NCBI RefSeq assembly: GCF_024166365.1
Contig: NC_064844.1
Coordinates: forward strand, 3,618,001 to 3,682,000
Direction of reading: 5' to 3'
DNA length: 64,000 nt
Source: Elephas maximus indicus
Taxonomy: Eukaryota; Chordata; Mammalia; Proboscidea; Elephantidae
Position numbers and translations under genes: made by a program. The notes below the pieces were generated by a model. The model was given only the letters and a program-made list of their open reading frames with translations, had not been told where the DNA came from and searched no databases. The stretch's first letter is position 1; each line of letters begins with the position of its first letter. Below, piece after piece: positions 24,049 to 34,299 of this stretch.

Positions 24049-24639
24049 AGGCTTCATTAAATACTAGGTGACAATGATACAATGTCTACACAGTTTTGCA
24101 GAAATAAACCTGTGACTCGAGGATTCCGTATACATACAGCGGCAGAACATCTACGGAGGCAACAGAGATATTCTCAGATGCACAAGGGCTCAGAAAGTTT
24201 GTCAGTCCCACAGCCTTCTTTAAAAAGAAATCACTCAAAGATATATATAAGCTAATGGAGGACACCCCAAATTTTTTTAAAAGTTGTGAGATATTTACAT
24301 TAAAAAATGATGGTAAGTAAGTAGGGTATTAAATTTCAAAAAATTTTTAAAATATTTTTATAAAACTGTTCTTGCAAGAGAAGAAGCATAATATACAAAA
24401 ACCATTATTTAACATTTATTATCTGAGTCTTACACCCAGATTATATTGACACGAACTGGGAAGGGATTTGAAGAGAAGAAAATAATAAAAAGGAGGCAAT
24501 ATCCCCATCTCACAGAGTGGCTAATCAAAAGCAGCTTGTTCTCCATGATGCCAATCACAGAAGCAGGGGTTTGAAAAGTTTTATTTAATGTAAATGTAGT
24601 TATTAGGGTTAAAAAATGTAACCTCATAAATAATTATAG

Positions 24640-25190
24640 GAAAAAAACAAAAAAAGGATGGAAAGAAAGAAGGAAATAATTTAACTCATAAAGTAACCAG
24701 AAAAAAAAAAGAGGCATAAACACACTTCAAACAAATGTGAGTGATAAAATCAATTATATCAATTATGACATAGATTACAAACAAGAACTGTTTTTAAAAG
24801 CAAACAAAAGATTTGAGATCGGAGCAAATCATTTTGGGTGTATGCTGCTAAGAGAAACACAGCTAAAACAAAAAAATAAAGAGAGATTAAAAAAATAAAA
24901 GAATGTCCTTTAATAACAAGCAATCACAATAAAAACAAAGCAGGGGTAACAACTTGAATACTGGGCAAAGATGAATTACAATGAAAGAAGTAAGTGGCAG
25001 AAAAAGAATCATAATACAGTAGGTACAATCTGCCATGTAGTTATAATAATAACAATAATACTAACAATAAAATTTTATGCTCTGAATAATACAGTATCTA
25101 AATTCATAAAGGAAAAACTATCAATTATAGAGGAAGACATTAGGCTAAACTGAAATAAAGGAGTAAATGATTTAAGGAATCTAAGGAAAT
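24640..25190 (+). mobile_element. Eroded ancient L1 LINE, ORF2 region
   Basis: A-rich + strand text with L1 ORF2 order: 'agtaaccagaaaaaa', 'gcaggggtaacaacttgaat' and 'ttcataaaggaaaaactatc' line up with the conserved endonuclease-to-RT part of old L1s. Frames are destroyed. Confidence 0.5.
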
Positions 25191-25194
25191 GGTA

Positions 25195-25350
25195 GTAACA
25201 ATCTACCATTTATTGATCGCTTGCTATGTGCCCCATATTGTGCTAAGTTCTTTACTGGGTAGCTCATTAACTCTTAACAATCTGTAAGGTGAGTTTATTG
25301 TCCTCACATATTAAGAAACTGAGACCAAGACTTACATAATTTTTTCAATT
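25195..25350 (+). repeat. Ancient mammal-wide repeat, family not named
   Basis: The pattern 'tttattgatcgcttgctatg', 'ctaagttctttactgggtag', 'aagaaactgagaccaagact' is the familiar 'tattgagcacctactatgtgc ... gaggaaactgaggc' mammalian fossil. I cannot assign the family safely. Confidence 0.5.
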
Positions 25351-25403
25351 TCACACAACTTCCAAACGTCAAAGCAGTCCTTAAAGCTGTGTCTGTCTCC
25401 TAA

Positions 25404-25606
25404 GGAGCCCTGGGGGCACAATGGTCAAGATCCCCACTGCTAACCAAAAAGAAAGGTCAACAGTTGGAGCCCACCAGCTGCTCTGTGGGAGAAAAGACCT
25501 GGTGATCTGCTCTCTGAAAGATTACAGCCCAGGAAACCCTATGAGACAGTTCTACTCCGTCCTGTAGGGTCACTATGAGTCAGAATCGACTCCTCAGCAC
25601 ACAACA
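25404..25606 (+). mobile_element. AfroSINE, variant with ~45-bp internal block
   Basis: Head 'ggagccctgggggcacaatg', an internal block 'gagaaaagacctggtgatct', then 'ggaaaccctatgagacagtt' and 'agtcagaatcgactcctcag', with a CACACAACA end. The internal block is related to that of the longer AfroSINEs and so to the RTE 5' region. Confidence 0.9.
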
Positions 25607-25614
25607 TGTGTGTG

Positions 25615-25850
25615 TCCTGGAGAACTAAAAAGAGAATTCCAGTAAATGGCTAAAAATAAATTACAAAAATAAATAGTTCTCTATATCTACAATAACAGAA
25701 TGGGGAGAAACAAAAAAACAGATGCTTTGTAAAGCACAACAAAAATACAAAATACCTGGGGAGAACTGTAATAAAAAAAAAATGCAGGAACAAATAATAA
25801 TATAGGTCTTCACTGAAAATCATAAAAGAAAATACAAGTAGAATTTTTGG
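25615..25850 (+). mobile_element. Eroded ancient L1 LINE, ORF2 region
   Basis: Matches in order the L1 ORF2 stretch downstream of the RT core: 'aatagttctctatatctaca', 'acaaaatacctggggagaac', 'tcttcactgaaaatcataaa'. It is probably the continuation of the L1 at 24640-25190, interrupted by the intervening repeats. Confidence 0.5.
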
Positions 25851-26329
25851 GTGTCAGAACCAGAAGACAGAATTTTGCAAGACTGTAAATTCAGTTCTTC
25901 TATAACTATTTCAAGGGTTTCATGCTGTTACAAATCTCTGCTTTTTTTTTTTTTTTTAAGTTTACCAAAGTGATTTTAGAGCTCAGTTTAAGACGACATA
26001 TAAGACTTTCTCTAGACTTACACTGTGTTTCTGGTTAGGGCACAAAATATACCTGTCTTGCAAAAAGATCCCTAGCCAAAAGGAAAAACTTCATAAATAT
26101 TTCTTGAATGAAGAATAGCTATGAAAATTTTGAAAAACATTCTAATTCGTGTTCTACCTAAACAAAACTAATGTCTCTAACATTCTAATTAATAATTAAA
26201 AACTTGCCTCTAGAAAGGTTAATAACATCAATATAGGAAAAAAAAAAAAAAAAAAACCCAAACTGAGAGGAGGAACACAAAAAGTCTTTGATGATTCCAA
26301 GGAAACCATCAGAAATAACAATTTATATA

Positions 26330-26725
26330 TGGGAAAGTTCCCTTAAGGGTTATTAATACCAAAAATTGAAACCTACTTAATGATAACAGAGCAGTGAAAT
26401 AAATTACATTGTGTCCATATGAAGAATAATATACAGAAATTTAAAGTACTGTTGGATATTTAATGAGTTTTTAATTTTATTCATTCAAAAAACACTCATA
26501 ATGGTAAAAGACAAAGCAAAATGTGAGAGTATAAACAAATCAAGGCCTGATTTTTTAAAATATATAGATTTGAGAAGCATTGAAAAAAGTACTCAGAGGA
26601 AATACATTAAAACATCAACAGTAGTTATCTCTGGGTTGTGAAATTACTCATATTTTACTTATTTATATATTTCTAAATTTGTCTTATTTTCTATAATGAG
26701 TTTATATAACTTTTGGTAGGAAGAA
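26330..26725 (+). mobile_element. Eroded ancient L1 LINE, 3' end
   Basis: 'gcagtgaaataaattacatt' followed by 'atatgaagaataatatacag' matches the C-terminal ORF2 area, and 'gtagttatctctgggttgtg' followed by 'ttctataatgagtttatat' matches old L1 3' UTRs. Confidence 0.55.
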
Positions 26726-27359
26726 AAAATAATCCTCTAAAGACTAGTTTATTCAAGGCAGAAGTCAAAATAAATCTGGCCTTACTATATATTTGGGTGT
26801 TTCCAAAATTCAGTGGATGTCAATTTCCATATACTACGAAATCCTAGGAAAAACCTCATCGTCAATCTGTGGACCCAAAATAGGAGCTTCCCCCAAAAGT
26901 GATATTTTCCACTGTCTCCCTTACATGCCTCACCTGAGATTCAAAACACCAAATTGGAAATATTCGTGTTTAAAAAAGAGTGAGCAAATTAAAATAAATT
27001 TAAAAAAAAAAAAACACTTTTTTTCCCCTCTCAATGCTTGTGTAGTAGGCATAAGAAAGAATAAGTTCACTGACAAAAAAGGAGGAAAAATGTTTATATG
27101 TTTATGAAGCACACAGAAACATTAAGAGATACTGCCAAGCTAGTAACCAGGAAAAACAACTTCTCAACAACAGAATTATCAAAGTAATGAAAACTACTAA
27201 TTAGCAATACAATGCTTAGAAAAACGTTATAATTGTGATGACTCTGATACTCCTTAATATTAAAAAAAAAAAAAGACATCTTAGAATTACAGCAAAGGCT
27301 TCTCACAGTTATTTATTAACAGGAACACCCTATTTTGCCATTGAGATCATTTCGTTGGT

Positions 27360-27617
27360 ATCTTCGTCACCTAGTGCTGCCGTAACAGAAATACTACAAG
27401 CGGATGGTGTCTTAGTCACCTAGTGCTGCTATAACAAAAGTACCACAGGTGGATGGTGTCTTAGTCACCTAGCGCTGCCATAACAGAAATACCACAAGTA
27501 GATGGTGTCTTAGTCACCTACGGTTGCTATAACAGAAATACCACAAGCGCATGGTGTCTTAGTCACTCAGTGCTGCTATAATAGAAATACCACAAGTGGA
27601 TGGTGTCTTAGTCACCT
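27360..27617. repeat. 49-bp tandem array from an LTR terminus
   Basis: Five whole units start at 27360, 27409, 27458, 27507 and 27556, followed by a 13-bp partial unit at 27605. Each reads like 'tgtcttagtcacctagtgct', then 'gctataacagaaataccaca', then 'agtggatgg'. The same 49 bp are the outermost bases of the solo LTR at 61568-61988. No other part of that LTR is visible here. The array runs straight into the RTE 3' tail. Confidence 0.93.
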
Positions 27618-28249
27618 GTTGTTGTTAGGTGCCATCCAGTCAGTTTCGACTAATGGCGACCCTATGCACAACAGAACAAAACACTGCCCAGTCCTGAGCC
27701 ATCCCTACAATCGTTGTTATGCTCGAGCTCATTGTTGCAACCACTGTCAATCCACCTCGTTGAGGGTCTTCCTCTTTTCTGCTGACCCTGTACTCTGCCA
27801 AGCATGATGTCCTTCTGCAGGGACTGATCCCCTCCTGACAACATGTCCAAAGTATGTAAGACGCAGTCTCGCCACCTTTGCTTCTAAGGGATATTCTGGT
27901 TGTACTTCTTCTCAGACAGATTTGTTCGTTCTTTTGGCAGTCCATGGTATATTCAATATTCTTCGCCAACACCACTTCAAAGGCGTTAATTTGGTCTTCC
28001 TTATTCATTGTCCAGCTTTCACATGCATATAATGCGAATGAAAATAAAGGGCTTAGGTCAGGCGCACCTTAGTCTTCAAAGTGACATCTTTGCTCTTCAA
28101 CACTTTAAAGAGGTCCTTTGCAGCAGATTTACCTAACGCAGTGAGTCTTTTGATTTCTTGACTGCTCCTTCCACGGCTGTTGATTGTGGATCCAAGTAAA
28201 ATGAAATCCTTGACAACATCAATTCTTTTCCCCATTTATCATGATGTTG

Positions 28250-29262
28250 CTCATTGGTCCAGTTGTGAGGATTTCTGTTTTCTTTTTGTTGAGGTGCAAT
28301 CCATACTGAAGGCTGTGGTCTTTGATTTTCATTAGTAAGTGCTTCAAGTTCTCTTCACTTTCAGCAAGCAAGGTTGTATCATCTGCATAAAGCAGGTTGT
28401 TTATGAGTCTTCCTCCAGTCCTGATGCCCCGTTCTTCTTCATATAGTCCATCTTCTCGGATTGTTTGCTAAGCATACAGGTTGAATAGGTATGGTGAAAG
28501 AATACAACCCTGATGCACACCTTTCCGGACTTTAAACCAATCAGTATCCCCTTTCTCTGTCCGAACAACTGCCTCTTGGTCTATGTAAAGGTTCCTCATG
28601 AGCACAATTAAGTGTTCTGGAATTCCCATTCTTTGTAATGTTATCCATAATTTGTTATGATCCACACAGTCGAATGCCTTTGCATAATCAATAAAACACA
28701 GGTAAACATCCTTCTGGTATTCTCTGCTTTCACCCAGGATCCATCTGACATCAGCAATGATATCCCTGGTTCCACATCCTCTTCTGAAACCAGCCTGAAT
28801 TTCTGGCAGTTCCCTGTCGATATACTGCTGCAGCCACTTTTGAATGATCTTCAGCAAAATTTTCCTTGTGTGTGATATTAATGATATTGTTCTATAATTT
28901 CCATATTCGGTTGGATCACCTTTCTTGGGAATAGGCATAAATATGGATCTCTTCCAGTCAGTTGGCCAGCAAGCTGTCTTCCATATTTCTTGGCATAGAT
29001 GAGTGACCACCTCCAGCACTGCATCTGTTTGTTGAAACATCTCAATTTATACTCCATCAATTTCTGGAGCCTTGTTTTTTGCCAATGCCTTCAGAGCAGC
29101 TTGGACTTCTTCCTTCAGTACCATCGGTTCCTGATCATATGCCACCTCTTGAAATGGTTGGACATTGCCTAATTCTTTTTGGTATAATGACTCTGTGTAT
29201 TCCTCCCATCTTCTTTTGATGCTTCCTTCATCGTTCAATATTTTCCCCATGGAATCCTTCAC
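28250..29262 (-). pseudogene. RTE reverse transcriptase domain, broken
   Basis: Minus-strand frame starting at 29262. It shows RT motifs in order: the fingers word AGFRRGCGTRD, motif A FIDYAKAFDCVDH with its first catalytic Asp, motif B GVHQGCILSPYLFNLYA, and the catalytic YADD box (28389-28378). In-frame stops lie at 29049-29047 (after PEIDGV) and just before 28468, both within one frame. A frameshift near 28235 precedes a further recognisable piece (DFILLGSTINSRGRS). The catalytic residues survive, so inactivation looks recent compared with the second RTE at 50301. No RT product could be made without readthrough. Confidence 0.9.
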
Positions 29263-29504
29263 TATTGCAACTCGAGGCTTGAATTTTTTCTTCAGTTCTT
29301 TCAGCTTGAGAAACGCTGAGCATGTTCTTCCCTATTGTACATGTCACTATCATATTTTAATTTGTCTTCTCGAGCCGTCCTTTGAAATCTTCTGTTCAGT
29401 TCTTTTACTTCATCAATTCTTCCTTTTGCTTTAGCTGCACGACACTCAAGAGCAAGCTTCAGAGTCTCCTCTGACATCCCTCTTGGTCTTTCTTTCCTGT
29501 CTTT

Positions 29505-30383
29505 TCAATGACCTCTTGCTTTCTTCATGGATGATGTCCTTGTTTCATTCCACCACTCGTCTGGTCTTTGGTCACTAGTGTTCAATGCATCAAATCTACT
29601 CTTGAGATGGTCTCTAAATTCAGGAGGGATATACTCAAGGTCATATTTTGGCTCTCGTGGACTTGCTCTCATTTTCTTCAGTTTCATCTTGAACTTGCAT
29701 ATGAGCAATTGATGGTCTGTCCCGCAGTCGGCCCCTGGCCTTCTTCTGACTGATGATATTGAGCTTTTCCATTGTCTCTTTCCACAGATGTAGTCAATTT
29801 GATTTCTGTGTGTTCCATCTGGCGAGGTCCATGTGTATAGTCACTGTTTATGTTGGCGAAAGAAGGTATTTGCAATGAAGAAGTTGTTGGTCTTGCAAAA
29901 TTCTATCATTTGATCTCCGGCACTGTTTCTATCACCAAGGGCATATTTTCCAACTACTGATCCTTCTTCTTTGTTTCCAACTTTCACATTCCAATCACCA
30001 GTAATTATCAATGCATCTTGATTGCATGCTCGATCAATTTCAGAGTGCAGTAGCTGATAAAAATCTTCTATTTCTTCATCTTTGGCCCTAGTGGTTGGTG
30101 CATTAATTTGAATAATAGTCATATTAACTGGTCTTCCCTGTAGGCGTATGGATATTATCCTATCACTGACAGCGTTGTACTTCAGGATAGATCTTGAAAC
30201 ATTCTTTTTGACGATGAACGCAACACCATTCCTCTTCGAGTTGTCATTCCCAGCAGAGTAGACTATACGATTGTCTGATTCAAAATGGCAAATACCAGTC
30301 CATTTCAGCTCACTAATGCCTAGGATATTGATGTTTATGTGTTCCATTTCATTTTTGACGATTTCCAATTTTCCTAGGTTCAT
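29505..30383 (-). pseudogene. RTE AP-endonuclease domain, broken
   Basis: Minus-strand frame beginning at 30383. Exonuclease-endonuclease-phosphatase family hallmarks are visible: NINILGISELKW with the metal-binding Glu, the IITGDWNVKVG box with the catalytic Asp and Asn, and, after a stop at 29843-29841 (following FFRQHKQ), the same frame resumes with the conserved SDHQLL-type box, here TDHQLLICKF. This enzyme nicks target DNA to prime reverse transcription. The frame ends at 29505 and the RT is read in another frame, so a frameshift lies between 29505 and 29262. An upstream open piece (30597-30349) in another frame, beginning SDIVLEDEPPRLEG, is shared with the fragment at 38998-39235. Confidence 0.88.
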
Positions 30384-30843
30384 ACTTCACACATTCCAGG
30401 TTCCGATTATTAATGGATGTTTGCAGCTGTTTCTTCTCATTTTGAGTTGCGCCACCATCAGCAAATGAAGGTCCCCGAAGCTTTACTCCATCCATGTCAT
30501 TAAGGTCAACTCTACTTTGAGGAGGCAGCTCTTCCCCAGTCATCTTTTGAGTGCCTTCCAACCTGGGGGGTTCATCTTCCAGCACTATATCAGACAATGT
30601 TCCTCTGCTATTTATAAGGTTTTCATTGGCTAATGCTTTTCAGAAGTAGACTGCTGGGTCCTTCTTCCTAGTCTGTCTTAGTCTGGAAGCTCAGCTGAAA
30701 CCTGTCCACCATGGGTGACCCTGCTGATATCTGAATACCGGTGGCATAGCTTCCAGCATCACAGCAACACGCAAGCCCCCAAAGTACGACAAACTGACAG
30801 ATATGCGGGGGAACTGACTTGATGGTACCTAACAAAACAACAG

Positions 30844-31180
30844 ACAAATCTTGATGCCAATGTGTTCATTTTAGGAACATATAAGTCAACAAGTTGTCAG
30901 GTTTAAAACAAGAATATGCATTTACTCAGGAGTCATTCATTTTTAAAGAATGAGAAAACTGGGGGCTTTTGAAGTCTCTGAATAGGGGTACCTGGACCAG
31001 TACTTTCAGGGACTCACTGTGGATGCATACACAGAAGGTAACTGCCCTGGCAACAGCCAAATGGGATGGTGTACAATGGGAAATCTAGAGTTTATTCAGC
31101 AGGACTCTGCAGACATTAGGGTCCAACGCAGAAACCTTAAATAACTTAAACCGAAAAAAATGACAATTTACAGCTTGCCA
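30844..31180. other. Non-coding DNA, no feature recognised
   Basis: About 340 bp of unique-looking sequence between the RTE 5' end and the next SINE. Confidence 0.5.
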
Positions 31181-31388
31181 GGCCCCTGGATGGTGCAAAG
31201 AGTTTGCTTTCCGCTGCTGACTGAAAGGTTGGAGATTCCAATTCACCCGGTGGCTGGAGAAGAAAGGTCTGGTGATGTACTTTGAAAAACCAGCCACTGA
31301 AAACCCTGCAGAGCACAGTTCTGCTCTGACACACGTGGAGTCACCGTGAGTCAGAATGGACTCGAAGGCAATGATTTTTTTTTTTTTT
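31181..31388 (+). mobile_element. Long-type AfroSINE (RTE-like middle)
   Basis: Head 'cccctggatggtgcaaagag', middle 'agaaaggtctggtgatgtac' and 'ccactgaaaaccctgcagag', end 'agtcagaatggactcgaagg' and a T-run. Flanked by cagcttgcca (31171-31180) and tagtttgcca (31391-31400), a duplication with two mismatches in ten. Confidence 0.92.
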
Positions 31389-31570
31389 AATAGTTTGCCA
31401 TTACCATTACATGATTTCATAAGATTCTCACAAAAGCTCTGAGACATAAGCTGGAAAACCATCATTCTCAGTTTATGTTTGACGTTAGCAAAGCTCAAAT
31501 AAACCTGCAATTTGCCAGACAGCACAGCTCAGGACAGGGACAGGTTACCCAATAAGCAAGGTACGCAAGG

Positions 31571-31680
31571 CTTACTTGTGCTTGCTTACGAATCTGTAGG
31601 GCACGATTTCACATGGGTTTCACCACATCTTTGAAATTGTGAAACCGTGTGCTACAGATTGGTAAGTAAGCACGATTAAG
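31571..31680. repeat. Large imperfect palindrome, MITE-like
   Basis: Arms 31571-31612 and 31639-31680 are reverse complements at 35 of 42 positions around a 26-bp loop. Outside them a second, looser pair exists ('gtacgcaagg' at 31561-31570 and 'gtaccttgcgtac' at about 31717-31729), extending the symmetry to about 31550-31735. Such structure is typical of small non-autonomous DNA transposons, but I do not recognise the family. Confidence 0.85.
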
Positions 31681-31739
31681 CCCATGCAGGGTGCTTTGCT
31701 TAATGTCAGCCTGTGTGTACCTTGCGTACTAGTGAATCC

Positions 31740-32454
31740 GCCCCTGACTCAGGACACGGCAGGACCAGAGCCTAGGCCTTATAAAGACTATCCTAGTATT
31801 CTTTCCACTCTGTCATGCGGGGTTTCAAGGAAACAAGCTTCCAAATAAGGTCCCGCCTACTCTCCCTTGGGTAACTTTAATAAACTCAGTGTAAAACAAA
31901 CAACAAATTGGCTGTTCCCAAGCAGATGGTGCTGCTCCGCTGCGGTTAAGCAAGAAGGGCTCCAAACTTTCACAAACGTTACTTCCTTAACTACTTTATC
32001 ATGCTGGCGAAGCAGGCAACTCACACTCAGTATCCTTATTATCATATCACCGGCCATAGTCCTGCCAACTGCCCTGCTGGAGCGGGCTAGTTTCCGTGCA
32101 GAAGGGGACATGTAGGAGGCCAACAGGGACACAGAACTGCCAGCAAGTCCTGCCCCAAAGGTAAACTCCCAAACCCAGGCAGAATGCAAAACAGCAACGG
32201 GGGACAAACACCCACCGGTGGGCGGCAAATAGGTTACCGCTGTGCCATGAGGATTACATAATTTTTTTTTAAATACGAACTTTTTATTTGGAACTTTTAT
32301 CCAATTTTAACATTTATTATTTTCCCCAATGCTTCAATTTTATTTTTCATACTATGAACATACAAAGTTATACAAAAAGAAAATGTCATCATTTTCTCGA
32401 CCAGCGCTATGATTAAAACAAAGTTACGGTCAGGCCAGCTCTGAGCCACGGCAC
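31740..32454. other. Non-coding DNA, no feature recognised
   Basis: No transposon or exon was identified. The open frames seen on both strands around 31857-32228 have no domain-like composition. Confidence 0.45.
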
Positions 32455-32617
32455 CTCCTCTGTGTCGGGGCAGGACTGCGCTCCACGGGCTCTCAGGGGT
32501 TGGTTCTTCAGAAGCAGATCACCAGGCCCTTCTTCTGAGGTGCTTCTCGGTGGATCTGAACCTCCAACCTTGCAGTTAGCAGCTAAGAGCGAAGACTTTG
32601 TACGGCCCAGGGACACC
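32455..32617 (-). mobile_element. Long-type AfroSINE, minus strand, 3' truncated
   Basis: The + strand shows reversed family words: 'gaagcagatcaccaggccct', 'tgaacctccaaccttgcagt' and the reversed head ending 'cggcccagggac'. The 3'-tail region left of 32455 is not recognisable. Confidence 0.82.
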
Positions 32618-32857
32618 ATAGAAACACCAAATCAAACCAGTTACTGTGTGGTCTATTCACACACCATATATACAGACAGGCCCAAATCCTCTCCAATATA
32701 CCCCAATACCATGCAAATATTATATTTTCTATTCTCTGTTGAGAAAACATTTGAAAAATGCTGGTCTAGTGCTGACCATCAGTCCCTATGATGGTGGAAC
32801 AAATCAGTAGAGAAACCAAGGGGATTTGTGAAATCCATTTGTTTATTAAACGATTAA

Positions 32858-33031
32858 GCCAAAATCCAAACCCGTTGCCATCAAGTCGATTCCGACTCAT
32901 AGCAACTCTGCAGGACAGAGTAGAACTACCCCATAGGGTTTCCAAGGAGCACCCGATGGATTCAAACTGTTGACCTTTTGTTTAGCCGCCATAGCACTTA
33001 ACCACTAAAAAATTACGCCACCAAAATTTCC
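32858..33031 (-). mobile_element. AfroSINE with duplicated flank
   Basis: Full-length minus-strand copy. Flanks attaaacgatta (32845-32856) and attaaatgatta (33032-33043) differ at one base and mark the insertion site. A short AT-rich insertion (aaaaaattacg) interrupts the reversed head. Confidence 0.93.
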
Positions 33032-33039
33032 ATTAAATG

Positions 33040-33480
33040 ATTAGGTACATATTTATTGAGCACATACTATATACCAGGCACAGTTCTAGGTACTGGGGAT
33101 ACAGCAGAAAACAACACAAAGTGATTAACCTCACAGGGACTGAACTTTGAATACAATTAGGTCAGCAAACGTATACACAAGTAACGCAAGAGGGTGATAC
33201 TAGCCAAGGATGAAAATAGAGCAGGGCAAGGGGTCACAGGGGGACAGAGCTGCTCTTTGAGCAGGACAATGTGGAGAGACCCTGAGCAGGGTGGAAGGGA
33301 GCTGGCAGTGTATTCAGACAACCGGAGCATCAAGTGCAAAGGCCCTGAGGCAGGATTTTCCTGGTGGTTCCAGAAATAGTGAGAAGGCTAGGTGGCTCGA
33401 ACTGAGAGAACCGGGAGAAGGTGCAAGAGATAAAATTAAATTTTGGGAGATACAAGCAGACAGTGTCAGGAAAACATGAA
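33040..33480 (+). repeat. Ancient mammal-wide repeat, family not named
   Basis: Opens with 'tatttattgagcacatacta', 'ccaggcacagttctaggtac' and continues with 'gtgcaaaggccctgaggcag', both well-known fossil repeat phrases in mammals. I cannot separate the families by eye. Confidence 0.55.
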
Positions 33481-33589
33481 GCAGGGCAGACAGCTCTCTA
33501 CAGCCCCAGGAGCCCTAGCACCCCTGGACCACTGCCTCAGACGGTCCTTTGTCTCTGCCTCCGACTGTTGCCTCACCTCCTAATGAGCT

Positions 33590-33960
33590 CTTCTGAATCC
33601 AAGCGTACCCTCTACAACCATATCCACCTCCAATGGCCCACCAGAGGTCTCCAGCAGAGAGTGAAATCTGCACACCGACAGGCCCATCACAACACAAAGC
33701 CATCCCATGATCTCAGCCTCGTCTTCTGCCGCATCTCCATTCCCCTAAGCTCTAAAGACACTAGGTTATTTGCAATTTCCTACTAAGTCATGTCCTCTCA
33801 AGCCTTCATGCACACAGCTCTCTCTGCTCACGATACCTTTTCCGTACACTCTAAGTCCTGCTTGAGCTGTCTATTGAGTTTACTTCTCATTCTTTAAGCC
33901 CTACTTACATACAACCTCCCCCAACCACTCCTGAAAGCTTAGCTCCTCTTGCCACACCCC
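33590..33960 (+). repeat. L2-like LINE 3' fragment
   Basis: Pyrimidine-rich text in L2 order: the 'ccattcccctaagctctaaa' area, 'tctgctcacgataccttttc', then 'ttctttaagccctacttaca'. Identity is low. Confidence 0.45.
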
Positions 33961-33971
33961 ACCCCTGGTTT

Positions 33972-34299
33972 CTCAGTTTGTTGTACTGTGGTGGCTTGAG
34001 CGTTTTTCTGATGCTGGAAGCTATGCTACTAAATATAGCAGGGTCACTCATGGTGGACAGGTTTCAGCAGAGCTTCCAGACTAAGACAGGCTACGAAGAA
34101 AGACCTAGAGATCTGCTTCCAGAAATTAGCTAATAAACACTTTATGGATCACAACAGAGCATTGTCCAATGAAGTGCCGGAAGATACAAACATGCCGGCC
34201 ATCATGTAGTTGGTGCAGGACTAGGCAACGTTTAATTCTGCTGTACATAGAGTTACCAGGAGTCAGAGCTGGCTTGATGGCAGCTAACAACAACAACAA
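33972..34299 (+). mobile_element. RTE-derived short element (5' end joined to 3' end)
   Basis: The first ~230 bp follow the 5' region of the RTE at 27616-30843 in its own sense ('gatgctggaagctatgctac', 'gtggacaggtttcagcagag', 'cttccagactaagacaggct'). The last ~50 bp follow an RTE 3' end, closing with 'gcagctaacaacaacaacaa'. The whole coding part is missing, so it is an internally deleted, RTE-dependent short element. It shares body and tail with the SINE at 6207-6548 but lacks the tRNA head. Confidence 0.82.

Larger units (their letters stand above)
27616..30843 (-). mobile_element. RTE-clade LINE, nearly full length, disabled
   Basis: About 3.2 kb, close to the full length usual for mammalian RTE/BovB-type elements. 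On its own (minus) strand it holds a 5' region (30843 to about 30400), an AP-type endonuclease relic (30383-29505), a reverse transcriptase relic (29262-28250) and a 3' UTR ending in a (CAA)n-type tail at 27616. Several stops and at least two frameshifts inactivate it. Its two ends are inverted copies of each other over about 30 bp (27616-27645 and 30812-30843), which is unexpected for this clade. No target-site duplication was found. The 3' tail abuts the 49-bp array, so it inserted in or next to that array. Confidence 0.95.

Noticed and set aside
28468..29040. Intact reverse transcriptase gene
   Set aside because: In-frame stops lie on both sides within the same domain, and frameshifts separate it from the endonuclease part. 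It is a dead RTE copy.
27616..30843. DNA transposon, because of inverted ends
   Set aside because: The interior encodes RTE endonuclease and RT relics and the 3' end has a CAA-type tail, so it is a retrotransposon despite the inverted termini.
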